From the NCBI GenBank assembly GCA_000697355.1, contig JNEN01000784.1:1-64000 (forward strand): a stretch of DNA of 64,000 nucleotides, given 5' to 3'. Each line of letters opens with the position of its first letter. Position 1 is the stretch's first letter. Below the pieces are notes generated by a model. It did not search any database. It worked only from the letters and a program-made list of their open reading frames with translations, and had not been told where the DNA came from. Source of the DNA: Syncephalastrum monosporum B8922. Its lineage: Eukaryota; Mucoromycota; Mucoromycetes; Mucorales; Syncephalastraceae. Below, in pieces: positions 48,893 to 60,763 of the stretch. Position numbers and translations under genes: made by a program.

Positions 48893-50503
48893 ATGGCAAC
48901 TCTTCGTCTGCCGGAGAACAACAAGGACGTGCACCTCGTGTACAAGTACACCAAGGCCGAGTCGGTCGCCCGTGCCGAGAAGGCTGACGCTCTTTCGCTC
49001 GAGGTGAGCCCATGCCGCGTCTACGGATAGCCTACATGCACACGTCTATGACTCACACCTTGAATCGTGGCAGGTCAATGGCGAGACTATTGAGGGCCCT
49101 CACACGATTAGCAAATACCTTGCTTCCAAGGCACAGCCCGAGCTGCTGGGCGCTAACAAGGAGGAGCTCGCCCAGGTATGTACACCAGAAAGGGACCGTC
49201 ATGGCAATAGTCGTGTTAATGACTTGACAGATTGACGAGTGGTTGAGCTGGGCCAGCGCTACCTTCAAGAGCCCGTCCTCTAAGGAAATCAACGCTGCCT
49301 TCCAGGTATACCTTCGACAGCTACACAAAAGAGAGAAGAGAAAAGGGAGAAAAGAGAGAAAAGAGGGAGAAGTCTCTGACGGACTGACGGACTGACTGAC
49401 TAACTGTGTGCGTCCTACGCTTAGAAACTCAACGAGCATCTGAGCACGCGTACGTTCCTGGTGGGCAACGCCCTCTCCGTCGCCGATCTGAACGTGTTTG
49501 CTACTGTGCACGGCCAATCTGTATGTATTGATAAAGGAAAGACGTGGCGATAGGGATTAAAATCAGACGCATCACACCCCATAGAAAAATGCCCGTGTCA
49601 AGACGACCCCCAACCTGCTACGATGGCTCGATCTGATCCAGAACGTCGTCGTCAAGGCCGCTGGCCTCACCGCCGAGCTCCCTCTGATCGAGATCAACCT
49701 CGACGACGTCCCCGAGCCCGTCTACGTCGACCCCGTAAGTTTCAGCGAAACTGCAGTCATGCGCTCTCTCTCGCTTGGGTACTGACATTGGCTACTAGAA
49801 GAAGGAAAAGAAGGACAAGAAGGACAAGAAGGGTGAAGACAAGAAGGGCGACAAGGCCGACAAGAAGGAGGAAGGCAAGGCCGCCAAGGAGGGCAAGGAA
49901 GGCAAGGAGGGCAAGAAGGACAAGAAGAAGGACAAGAAGGAGAAGAAGGAAAAGGCGCCGCCTGCGCCTGCCGAGCCCGAGCAGCCTGTGATCTCGCGTC
50001 TGGATATCCGTGTCGGTTTCATCCGGTCATGCAAGAAGCACGAGGGCGCGGACTCGCTCTACGTCGAAGAGATCGACGTCGGTGATGGCGACGGCAAGGC
50101 ACGCACGATCGTGTCGGGTCTGGTGCGCTGGTACCCGCTCGAGGAGATGCAGCAGCGATGGGTGCTGGTCATGGCCAACCTGAAGCCGGCGTCGATGCGT
50201 GGCATCAAGTCGGAGGGCATGGTCCTCTGCGCGACGGCCCCCGATGGCAGCAAGGTCGAGCTCCTGTCGCCTGCAGACACAAGCAAGGTCAAGCCCGGTG
50301 ACCGCGTCTACTTTGAAGGTCTCGAGGGCGAGCCCGAGAAGATCTTGCCGCCCAAGAAGAAGTACTTTGAGACGGTGCAGCCCGACTTCAACACCAAGGA
50401 CGACAAGGTCGCCTATTTCCAGGACAAGCCCTTCCTTATCCGAAGCGAGTCGGGTCCTATCCAGGTCTTGGCTCCCTCCGTCACGGGTGGTAGCATCAAA
50501 TAA
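48893..50503 (+). CDS. ARC1: tRNA aminoacylation cofactor Arc1 (EMAP-II/AIMP1-like)
   Basis: Arc1 binds tRNA and tethers methionyl- and glutamyl-tRNA synthetases in the cytosol. Exons 48893-49003, 49074-49175, 49231-49305, 49425-49520, 49585-49734 and 49799-50503 give 412 aa. The N-terminal 190 residues are a GST-C-like docking domain (IDEWLSWASATF, LNEHLSTRTFLVGNALSVADLNVF). A long lysine-rich linker (KKEKKDKKDKK and similar) follows. The C-terminal EMAP-II-like tRNA-binding OB domain starts at SRLDIRVGFI and includes EHKHADSLYVEEID-type text (here KKHEGADSLYVEEID), VMANLKPASMRG and SEGMVLCAT. The 119-nt intron at 49306-49424 is longer than average and holds purine-rich and actg tandem repeats. 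Confidence 0.93.
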
Positions 50504-50704
50504 ACAAGATCTGTGCGTCCGTGTGCGTGTGTTTCCATTTTTTTTTTCTATCTATTCGTTTTTGAAAACCGTTTTCCACGACATGATATACATCTACAAG
50601 TTGTTCTAAATCAAAAGAAAACAGAGAGAAAGAGCAGAGAGATGCAAGAAAAGAGAACAGTAATTGGATGCATTAAAAAGAAGAGGATGAGGAGTGGGAA
50701 TCAT

Positions 50705-51460
50705 TTACAGCTGAATGAGCGAGTAGACGGGAGCGTCGAGCTTCTTTGCGCCGCTGAGGAAGGCGAGTTCCATGACGAAGACGTACTCGACGGTCTTGGC
50801 ACCGCACTGGCGGATGAGGTCACCGGCACCGCCGGCAGAGCCACCAGTGGCAAGCAGATCGTCAATCACAACCACGCGAGCATTGGGCTTGACAGCGCTC
50901 TTTTGCATCTCAAACACATCCTATCATTGCATGGTTGTGCTCTTATCAGTACCTTGCATTTCCCTTCCTTTCCTTTTGGCCTTCTCTTCTTCCGGGCTTA
51001 CCTTGCCATACTCCTTCTCATAGACAGCCTGGACACACTCACCGGGGAGCTTGCCCTGTTTGCGCACAGGCACAAAGGCACAGCCGAGACGCATGGCAAC
51101 GAGAGGACCGAGGAGGAAACCACGGGCATCCAGACCTGGCGTGCTTGTCAATATCTGTATTTCAATGCGTCTTTCTTTTTCCACTACGTACCAACAACAA
51201 CGTCAATCTTTTCCTCGTGGGTCGAGTTGATGTGATGGACAAAGTTGGAGATCATGGCCTCGACGGCAGTGGGGTCCTGGAAGACCGGGAACAGATCCTT
51301 AAAGACAATGCCCTGATGACAAGAACAAAAAAAAGAAGGTCATTGTAAGCTCCTTCGGTTGGCAAATACGATAAGCACACAAGACTAGGTTTACCTTCTG
51401 GGGGAAGTCCTCATGTGTGCCGAGGAGGCTCTTGATGCGCTCAATGTCGTGGTTGGTCAT
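50705..51460 (-). CDS. APT1: Adenine phosphoribosyltransferase
   Basis: It salvages adenine to AMP with PRPP. Exons on the minus strand (51395-51460, 51192-51312, 51002-51135, 50705-50920) give 178 aa, the normal size. The start has [35 protein letters not shown] forms the flexible loop region, and the PRPP-binding signature is [14 protein letters not shown]. The end is a typical hydrophobic beta strand (PVYSLIQL). Stops of APT1 and ARC1 converge with about 200 bp between, and the TAP42 stop lies 170 bp upstream of the APT1 start on the same strand. Confidence 0.97.
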
Positions 51461-51629
51461 TTCAGATAAAAAAAAAAAGTGTAGAAAAAAAGAGAGATAA
51501 GGGAAAGATGAGAAAATGGGCGGGAAGCTTTATAATTGGGGAAAAGCCACGGAAATTCAGGGGGACCCGTGAGATTTCGAGATAGAAATGTATGTACTAT
51601 GACGAGTATATTCATGCAAAAATGTAAAA

Positions 51630-52868
51630 CTACCCTCTATTCATGGTATTACCTAGTCACCCGTATCAAGATCATCATCAGTGCGTGTCCCACAGACTCG
51701 AGCCAATCTGACTTACCAGCGCCTCGAGGGTTGGCTTCGGTGTATTCGTCCCATGCGCGCTGCTTCATCGTCTCGGCATCCAGGGCCTCTGTGTCGTTGT
51801 CATCGATCTCCTTTTTCTCTTCGGACGATTCACTGGAAAGCAGAAAAAGACAGAAATATGAATCCTCCTGCTCTCACAAGTTACTCCCCACACGTTAGCA
51901 AGGCACTTACCCGCCGCCACGGATGATATTCCCCCGCTCCTCCTCGCGTTGCAAGTATTCGTCGATCGACATCGTCGGTAGGCTCCACCCGGGCCGAAAG
52001 ACCTGGTCCTTGATCTGCTGGCGCTTGTTGGTGATGACGAAGGGTTGGAGCGGCTTGCCTTCCTTGGTCATGAGGGGTTTATCATGGCCCCAGGTGGGCG
52101 GTATCCGGCGATCGACCGCGTCGGCCGCGGAGGATTCCGACGTGGGCATCCGCCGCCGGTCGTTGGCCATGGCTTCCATCTCCTTGACCATGACGGCCTC
52201 CTGCTCGATGCCGTGCAGCTGCTGCAGCGAGGTCGTGATGGTCAACTCCACCAGGGCCATGACCCAGTCGCGCTCGGTCTCGTCGCGCGCGTCGTTGTTT
52301 TCGTCAATCGTATCGAGCATCGCACGCAGGCCCTTGAGCTTTTCGCGCATTGCCTTTTCGCGTTTGAACTGGGCGATCTTTTCGTGGCGCTGTTGGGCGG
52401 GCGGCGGGCCCGTCTTTGCCTCCGTGTACCGTTTCATGTGTTCCAAGTCTTCTGCCTGCACGAGCTGATGCTCTTGGCAGAGGTGCAGAAACATCAGATA
52501 ATGGTCCTACACGCTCTCTCTATGAGTATTTATACAAAGTACAAGACCAAAGTTGGCGATCGGGTTACCTTGGCAGCGTCGAGAATGGCCCCGCGTTTGG
52601 CAGTATCGTTTTGTTTCAGGGTGAGTTCACCGAGGTACGCTGGGATAAGAAGGAATCGCAGGTCGTGGGTGTTGATGTCTTCGAGGATCTCGTTTGAGCT
52701 AAAGATGGACAGCTGGTCGACGAGGGCCTGTGCACGCGACAGGCAGCGCAAGCCCTGGCTTACTTTTTCTTGGTATGCTGCATCGGCCGAAGCAAGGCTC
52801 GTCTCTTCGAGTTCTGTAATGGTTGCCTGTCCGTGTTGAAACAGTTGACCTAGCGAAAGATTCTCCAT
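51630..52868 (-). CDS. TAP42: TAP42/alpha4 family PP2A-type phosphatase regulator
   Basis: Tap42 binds PP2A, PP4 and PP6 catalytic subunits and acts downstream of TORC1. Exons on the minus strand (52569-52868, 51911-52506, 51717-51832, 51630-51652) give 344 aa. The N-terminal helical repeat domain shows LRFLLIPAYLGELTL and RYTEAKTGPPPA with HEKIAQFKREKA. The C-terminal half has FVITNKRQQIKDQVFRPGW and PTMSIDEYLQREEERG. The last exons supply EALDAETMKQRAWDEYTEANPRGAGN and the short end TMNRG, matching the usual NPRG(x)GN C-terminus. The final coding exon is only 23 nt. It fits the nutrient-signalling theme with NPR2 in the same window. Confidence 0.94.
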
Positions 52869-53654
52869 GGGCGCCGATTCTCTCTTCTGTGTGTCTGAAT
52901 AAGGTAAATGAAACAAGTCAGATTGGGGGAGGCCGTCTTTCTGAAAAGCAACTCGCGCCCAGCCAATAGAAGTTCTGCATTAAAACCGTGGCGCGGTGCT
53001 TTTGTTCATACAGCGCGGCGATGGCTCTTATCTACTGCGTATACCACTTGAATAGCCCCGCTTTTATACAAAGCTATTACTGTTCGATTGAAAGTGCCCA
53101 GTGGGTCCTGAGGCATATCTGTATTCGAATATATACATCAACGTGCATCATCTTGGAAGTTCCTTTCTCTCTCTCAAAACTACGAGATATTGGTTCAATG
53201 CCCATCGCGCCTTGCTTATATCTTTTGTACATTACAAAGCAAAAACAAAGCTTTCCAACGGTACAGGATAGCATCTAATATCGACAGACCGCACATCCAT
53301 AATATCAACGTAATGCCATGTTTGTGCGACACGTATGTGTTTTGTAGATTGTTATCAAACGCCGAGACGTGTTGGTGCACGGCGAAGAAACTTGCAGTAC
53401 TGGTAGCAATAAGGGTCAAGGCCACTGCATTACTGACGATAGCAATCCTTTCTCGCTTTCTTCGCCGGAGCTGATTGTAGCCCATACGATCGGTCGATGG
53501 AAAATTGCAAATGAAAAAACGATACACATACTGAAGCTATCAGGAACATATGCTTTATTTATTTATAGCGCAATGCCAAGTATATATGATATCAGATGTG
53601 CATATATCATCAGAGTATACGATTCATTCCATTCTATTCATAACATGAACGTTG
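52869..53654. other. Intergenic, no gene recognised
   Basis: 786 bp spacer upstream of TAP42 and downstream of the OYE gene. Open frames on both strands near 53216-53761 look like non-coding DNA. AATAAA-like signals lie near 53556. Confidence 0.5.
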
Positions 53655-54872
53655 TCAAACTTTGGCATCAGGAGCATAGGTCTTGTAATCAATGTAGCCT
53701 TCAGGACCGTTCGTGTAAAAGAAATCACGGTTATACTTGTTCAGCGGCCAATCGTTCTTAAGGCGTTCCACCAGATCCGGGTTGGCGATAAAGGTGCGTC
53801 CAAAGGCAATGAGGTTACCCGTTTGGTCGGCCACTTGCTTGGCGAGCGCGGGGTTCGTCGTGTAGCCACCGGCCGAGATGAACGGTCCCTTCCAAATGGC
53901 GCGGAAAGGATCCAGTGACAGTTGTTCACGTGCCTCGGTATCGGTCTTGGGCATCATGTCGTCGCGCGGCTCGATAAAGTGAAGATAGGCAAGTTGGGGA
54001 TGCTGTGCCTGGAGCTGCTCGGTCAGATAGGTCCATGTTGCGTAAGGCGTCTCATCGTGTACACCATTGACGCCCGACCACGGCGCTAGGCGGATAGCGG
54101 TGCGCTCCTCACCAATGGCTGCGCTGATAGCATCAATGACCTCGCGTGCAAAGCGAGTGCGGTTCTCGATCGGTCCACCATAGGCATCTGTACGCTTGTT
54201 GGATGCCGTATTGAGGAATTGGTCTACCAGAAATCTAGGGCAGCAAGGAATATGTGTGTCTGCATGAGCTTATCACAGTGACATGAGTCCAAGGGGATGC
54301 ATTTTTATTCCATACCCGTTCGCGCCGTGTACTTCAACGCCGTCAAATCCAGCTTCAATAGCACGCTTGGCTGCCGTGGCAAAGTCTTGCACAATGTCTT
54401 GGATCTCATCTATCTCCAAGGCGCGCGGGACCTCATGGTCTTTGTTGAAAAAAATGTTTGGACCCGGGATGGCTACTGCCGAAGGTGCCACTGGTTGCTT
54501 ATTGTCGGGCAACACGGTGCTATCGGTTACGCGACCCGCGTGCCAGATTTGCAGAAAGATAATGCCGCCCTTGGCGTGCACTGCATCCGTCACCTTTTTC
54601 CAGCTAGCGACCTGGTCGTCGCTGTAGATAGAAGAGGCGCCGGGGAAATTGCCGGCCGAAGCACTGATATCAGTGGCCTCGGCAATCAAGAGACCGCCCT
54701 GGGTTGCGCGCTGCTGGTAGTGTTCTACCATCAGGTCAGAAGCAGTGCGCGTGCCGGGGGTATTGCGGACCCGTGTCATGGGAGGCAACACGACACGATG
54801 CTGTAGCTCGTATTTGCCAATCTTGATGGGCTGGAAGAGGGCAGACGAGGAAGATAAGGTAGTAGTTACCAT
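53655..54872 (-). CDS. Old yellow enzyme family FMN oxidoreductase
   Basis: NAD(P)H-dependent flavoenzyme reducing activated C=C bonds, in an FMN-binding TIM barrel. Exons 54316-54872 and 53655-54234 (minus strand) give 378 aa. LFQPIKIGKYELQHRVVLPPMTR is the N-terminal strand, and IIFLQIWHAGR follows. The substrate-binding His/Asn pair is in GVEVHGANG. The FMN phosphate site is around ISAGGYTT, AFGRTFIANPDLV. RTDAYGGPIENRTRF is typical. The intron splits the motif so that the spliced protein reads HGANGF; yeast OYE1 has Tyr (the proton donor) at the position of this Phe. An upstream start is not needed. Substrate is unknown. Confidence 0.95.
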
Positions 54873-55840
54873 GGCTTGTGTTTTAGTCGTGTGTGTTTAA
54901 TAAGAACAGATGTATCAATGGACAATGTCTCTGGCAGATTTCTTTATCCGTATTTATACCTGACCAGTGCTACATAGAACAGCTTTGCCTGTGTAGTTTG
55001 TAATTTTAGACGATAGTGGCGTAAACGAAGGATGTGCAGGACATGTGATATGCTTTGTCAGGGATGAGTGTACACCCACCTAGTATTAGTAAACAGGGCT
55101 GATTTATAATCAGCTGTGGGCGCTGATACATGTCAAAATGCAGGTACCGACAACTGCCTCCCTATTAATACCCTGACCCAACTTGAGTGCTGTCGTATTG
55201 ATACCATAAAAGGGTTTGGGAAGGATAAGGCTTAGCTATTCTTCCCAGTGGTCGCGTAATTCCTTCGGGGTTATGCTTGCCGAAGCCGATCATTTGTCCG
55301 AATCCCACTGTCTGTCCAGACAACGCTCCAGCTATCGAGATGCTATGCTTCAGGATCCAGGTAACACGGTGATTTTATTCTTCAATGGCTGTGTTATCTT
55401 TGTGTCTTTTTGGCTTTAAAGACCATGTTGAACCTCAGGATAGACTCCGTATGAGTAACACATACTGTATTGGCGTATGTACGCTGGCTATGACTGTGTA
55501 ATTCACGGTAGTTCGCCTTTATCGAGATTTAGTGTCAATGTAGATACAGCATCATAGTAGTATGTATGTCTATGCGATATACATGAGGGCAGTACTCAAA
55601 GCAGACGGCATGTGAGAGGTACGAAACAGGAAAGTCTCACCGCTGCAAGCTTAACAGAGGCAAGCGCCCCTTGAAAGAGCTGAAAGAGCAGAGCGCGCAC
55701 AGGTCAAGTCAGAGAGACACAAAAATTCGAAATTGGGGATTGGCTGTGACTTCGCAAAAAAAATGACAGGTCGAGGGGGAAGTCAGCGGAAAACGCATTT
55801 CTTCACAACACACACAATACACACACACACACATAAACGA
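54873..55840. other. Divergent intergenic region, OYE / bL36m
   Basis: 968 bp between two divergent starts. A TATA-like tatttatacc lies near 54950 on the OYE side. A CA-rich tract (55797-55830) directly precedes the bL36m ATG. No gene seen. Confidence 0.45.
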
Positions 55841-56053
55841 ATGTCCTTCCTTGCCCATTTCACCCGAGGCCTTTTCCAGCAGATCCGGCCACAGCAGCAG
55901 CACCCCGCTGCCATGACCATGCAGTTCGTGCGCACCATCAAGGTCCGGTCCTCCGTCAAGAAGATTTGCGATGGCTGCACCACCGTCCGCCGACGAGGCA
56001 AGCTTTACGTTGTTTGCAACAAGGACAAGAAGCACAAGCAGCGTCAAGGTTAA
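55841..56053 (+). CDS. RTC6: Mitochondrial ribosomal protein bL36m
   Basis: Single-exon gene of 70 aa. The mature part is the bacterial-type L36 zinc ribbon: [17 protein letters not shown], then [22 protein letters not shown]. Cysteines and the terminal histidine for zinc binding are present (C-x2-C, C, H). The first 25 residues form a mitochondrial leader. It belongs to the large subunit of the mitochondrial ribosome. Its stop is 129 bp from the stop of the convergent WDR6 gene. Confidence 0.92.
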   Translation: MSFLAHFTRGLFQQIRPQQQHPAAMTMQFVRTIKVRSSVKKICDGCTTVRRRGKLYVVCNKDKKHKQRQG

Positions 56054-56182
56054 AAAAGTGAAGAAAAAATCATAATTATCTATTATACATGTCATGTAAA
56101 ACACCTACGCATACATCCGCCATCACCACGCCCCTCCCCCACCCCCGTTCGCTTTTTTGATTTTTGTACAGTTCTATAAAGT

Positions 56183-59100
56183 CTATCCCCGTTGTTTCGG
56201 TATGCTGAACCCTTGCAGGCCTATGCCCGTGATCGCAGCCAGGACACGGTTTCTAGAAAGAAAAAGAAGAAAAAAAAAAGGGACGCATGAGAAAAAGACA
56301 GGAAGACAAGCGTTGTATGACTTGCCGGTATTCGATGGCATCCATCGTGGAAGGGTCGGGCACGTCGACAAAGGCCATGTCCACGAGATGGAGCTCCACA
56401 CCGTCAGGCTGGCCTTGGATAGCCCAAGCGTTGAGGCGCTGGTCCGTCGAGGTCGTCAGGGCTACCTTGCCATCGTGGATGATCTTGAGACCTAGAACAG
56501 ATATGAGAACGAGGAGGTCCTTGCCTCATCTTGACGCAAACTTGCCTGTGACGGATGAAGCGTGTGCGCTCGGTACATTGAAAGGCTTGCCGACAGGCAC
56601 AATCGCGCCGTTGTCTTGGATACTGAGCTTAGCAGCTGAAACTGCATTGTCTTCGCCTCCGGAAAGCACCAGCAGGTCCCCTAGGCAATCGTTTTAGAAC
56701 ACCCAACATGCATAAAAGTTAGGATAGAAACGGACTTACCCTTCTCAGATTGAATGACCTCCAGGGCATTGATACCAGACTGGTGTGCCTGGTAGGCAAA
56801 CAAAGGCTCAGCCAACTTGGTGGCGATCATCGTCGGGTCGGCTTCCAAGCCCTGGACGTCCTGGACTGCCTGGTGAAGATCCTCACTGATATCCCACACT
56901 GCAATACTATAAAGGAAAGAAAAAGGTGAGCCAATTGTGGCCAAAAGGTATGCTCTACTACTGACCGGCCGTCGGTGGCAGACGTGAAGAACAGGATGCG
57001 GTCGGGTTTGTCCTGCTGGGGAAGGACGATATGCGTGATTTGCAAAAGACAGCGGCGGTGCCAGCTGCCGTCGGCAACGAGCGAGAATTGACGTGTGGTT
57101 TCGTTCAAAAGCCATATCTACGCTTGTGAATGAATGATTTTTTTTATCTTAATCCCTCTTCACTTACCCGAATGGTGGCATCCGAGTAGCCTGCGCCGAC
57201 CAGGTGCAGTCCGCGCTCGGGCATGATGGGTAGTACAGTGATATCCATGATACGGGTCTCGATGGATTCACTGCGCACCAGGACAATGAGCAACCCTTTC
57301 AACCCTAGTAAAATTCCTTTGATTTACCTAACGTGTGGACACGAGGCCCATTCCAGACACTTGATGTCGACCAAGCCTTCCTGCGTGTTTTCAGGCAAGG
57401 CCGTCTCCAGCTTCCAGCAATAGAGTTCTTCGGTCGCACCGCTTGTGAAGAGCAAGTCAGACTGGCCCCGGCTCCACTCGATGGATTTGATGACCGACTT
57501 GTGCTTTCGTACACTGGCGAGAGTGATGAAGCCAGACTCCAGAGAGGGCATATCTAAGAAGAAAGTGAAGAAAAAAAGTTGTGTTAGTAAATAGGAGTGG
57601 GCAAGCGAGAGATGTCAGTGTAATATTGATATACATTGGTGGAATTTGAGGAGCGTATCTTCGCTGCCGGTGGCGAACAAGAGCGGTGCCTCGGCGCTCT
57701 GAAAGAGGTCGAGGTACTGGAAGGCTCGCACGTCGCGTCCGTGGTAATTATCCTTTGGGATATACCTTTAACGAACTGTCTTTCTTCCTGTCATTTGGCA
57801 CTTACCTGAAGCAATGTCTCGTCGAAACCACCTTGTGCTGTCGTATCGTCGCGAACATAGGTATGGAGCTAGAGAAACTGAACGTGAGCACACAGCACGG
57901 CTTCACCAAGTAAGCTCTGACTTCTTACCATCTTGTTGCGGACAAAGGCAAAGTTGGCGCGTTGCAACTTGGCATCGCTGGCTCTAAAGTTCCAGCGACG
58001 GTGACCACCGCCACAGGCGATAGAAATCATCTCAAAGCCTTTGGTCTCATTGTAGATAAAGAAGCGTTTACGGTAGAAACCAAGCAATAAGAGCTCTCCA
58101 TCGACCCAGAGCAGGCCCTCGAGCCACCCTTTGGTGACGCGGTTGCGGTACACGGTCTCGAGCACCCAATGGCTGCTTTCCACAAGGGTGTCGCCGCGAC
58201 TCGCAATGCCGAGCTGCGTGCCCTCGTCGACGCCGACTTGGGTCCCTCGGGTCGCGTCCTTGGGTGACAGGCGGTACTGGATGTATCGGCCGTCGCGACC
58301 TGTGGTCCAGAACGCGACGCCTTCGGCGTTGGCCTCCTTAATGGCGACGGCGCTGACGCCCTCGCGGCCATGCGAACGGCGCAGCTGCATGACCGGGGCG
58401 ATTTCCACGGGGGCGGCGCTTTGCTGAGGAAGGTGGTAGACAAGCAGCGCCGATTCACGCGAGCCGCAGATCAAGAGGCGCTGCTGTTCGGCATAGTCGA
58501 CTGACATGATGCGGGTACGCTCGACCGGCAAGCCGAGTATGAAGAGGGAGGTGATTTGGGCGGCGCTCGCATCGAAGCGGTGGAAGATGTGGTGTTCGTT
58601 GAAGCCGGAGGAGACGATATAGAAGACGTTGGGATCTGATACAGGGTGAGCACACCATGAATGAGGAGTATCAAGACTTTCTCTTTTTCTTTGTACCTTC
58701 GGTAGAGGGTTTGATAAAGATTTCAAAGACCTTGTTGGCGTGCACATCCATTTTGACAGGCTATTATTACATGTGTCAGATGGGTCTCTTCTGTTTTTCC
58801 TTTTTACATGGACTTACCTCGAAAGCACCTTCAGTGCTGACGACCAAAAGTTTACCACCGACACTGCCGATGACGACAATACGGCCGCAGGGTGAGCTTT
58901 GCATGATGGCGTAGTGCAAAAAGTCGTCGTCGTGTGCAATGGGTGTCCAATTGCCGTCGAGGCCGGCCTTGAAGACAGATCTAGTGCCGGATAAGCTATG
59001 TTTTCTTTTGCTATGCCTTTCTTTCATCGTCTTACCCGCTATCGCTAATGATGGCAAAGTTGTGTTCGTCAAGCAAGCAGAAATTGCGAATCATATCGTC

Positions 59101-60544
59101 TGTTTCCTCGCTAAAGTGGGGCAACACCTTCAAATCATCTTCCGAGTCTAGAAAGTGCGCGTGTGAGCCTGTGTGGTCTTAAGAAGCACGTACTCGTTCC
59201 GCATACCAATCTTATTGTGCTGGAGGGAGGTCAAGGACCAGAGACGGATGCCAGAGTCCTGTCCACCGGTGGCCACAATAGCGTGATCTGGACTGACCGC
59301 ACCACACCACACGTTTTTACCGACGTGGCCCTCCCACACCGCTAAGCAGTCTGCCTCCACTTCGTCGCTTTTGTCCAGCAAGCTGTTGCGCCATACACGG
59401 CAGCTCAAATCCTGCCATCATGTATTAGTAGTCTATGAGATACAGAGCCGGACGAGCGCCTTACCTCTGAGATGGAAACAAGGTAGTTATCCACAAACTG
59501 GCAATCCCACACGCGCGCGGTATGACCAAAGATCACGAGTGGTGGCCGCCTGCAAGATACGCTTAATACATATACAACATGGCAATGCCTTCCGTTCCCT
59601 CCCCTTTCCCTTCCTTACTCATCCTTGAGAGACCACACACGAATAGTACGGTCGTCCGAGACGCTCGTCAGGAGGCTTCCGTCGTCGCTGAAGCGCACGC
59701 CAAAGATAACACCCTCATGCCCGACGAGCTCGTGCGACACGACACCATCGCCCTTTGCATCGCGATGATCGACGCGCCAGACATGAACCTCGTTAAAGAC
59801 GGTACCGGAGGCAAGTGTGAGATCGGATCGGTTGGTGCCGTAAAAACGAGCCGAGTACAAGATGCAGCGCACGTGGCACTGAACACGGTCGATAGAGTGG
59901 AGTGTGTCGTTCGTGATCTGGAAGATTTCGACGCAGTTGTGGGCATAGGCGACGGCAATCTGGCACAGCGGATATATGAGAAAAGGGGCCTTTTTTTGTT
60001 ACGGATAAGATGCCATTTACCTGATCGTTTTCGAGGTATTTGGCATCCATGATCCAGTCGGGCACATGAAACGTCGGGCCGAGATCAATGCTGCATATCC
60101 TGGTGAGAATCTGTCCTTATACTATTTCAGCACTGTTTGCCTACCTTGCACTCGAGGATGCATCCTGGACATTGATTTGAATAAGACGCATGGTTTTGGC
60201 GCCGTAGATGAGATACCGGTCAGGCGCACCCGGCACTGGAGACGAGACAGGATAGGGTTAATATACTAGGCAGCAGTGAATGCATACCAGTACCTGTCAC
60301 AATACGATGAACGCGGTTGAACGGGAGGGCCGTCGTTTTAGCGAGAAGGTGACCGTTCTGGACGTTGTAGAGTTTGAGAAACGGGCCATGGCCGGCGAGG
60401 AGAAGCGATGCAGTGTGAAAGTGCAGACATGTCATGATGCCTGCAAACATGGCTTTGCTGTCGAGCAGCTACAAAGAAAGGGTAAGTGTATACACATGAG
60501 GCCTTGGACTCGCCAGTTACCTCACCATGGCTCTTGAATGCCAT
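56183..60544 (-). CDS. TRM734: WD40-repeat protein WDR6/Trm734 (Rtt10), partner of tRNA methyltransferase Trm7
   Basis: Trm734 pairs with Trm7 for 2'-O-methylation of the wobble nucleotide in the tRNA anticodon loop. I joined 20 exons on the minus strand: 60521-60544, 60294-60468, 60145-60235, 60021-60099, 59619-59959, 59465-59549, 59207-59411, 59036-59147, 58818-58980, 58697-58760, 57929-58635, 57806-57868, 57635-57752, 57328-57553, 57168-57270, 56966-57117, 56740-56906, 56546-56680, 56326-56491, 56183-56252. They sum to 1081 aa in frame, close to human WDR6. WD units include GHEGVIFGVRFSDDGSLL with DDRTIRVWSLKD, and GHVGKNVWCGAVSPDHAIV with SGIRLWSL. The C-terminus is GIGLQGFSIPKQRG. Two introns (56492-56545 and 56253-56325) have GC donors. 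The role is inferred from the family; the fold is clear. Confidence 0.88.
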
Positions 60545-60763
60545 TTATGTCCACTTTTATTGATAAAGTACGTAGCGACACCCGAAATTCATGCAGTGGA
60601 GGGTGCCTGAATGGAATTGTCTGAGTGACAGCTTTTTCTGTGAGTCGACAGGGTGGCTTACGCGATCAGACATTGACAGCACACACACACACCCCAGGGC
60701 GCAGGCGCGCTTTATAAGCGGCACAAAAAATTGAGGTCCTCCCTTTCGTCTTTTTTATTAAAC
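60545..60763. promoter_or_regulatory. Compact bidirectional promoter, TRM734 / VAS1
   Basis: 219 bp separate the divergent ATGs. A CA tract and GC-rich cgcaggcgcgc segment precede TTTATAAGC (about 60711-60719), a TATA-like site 45 bp before VAS1. Both products act on tRNA, so shared control is plausible. Confidence 0.45.
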
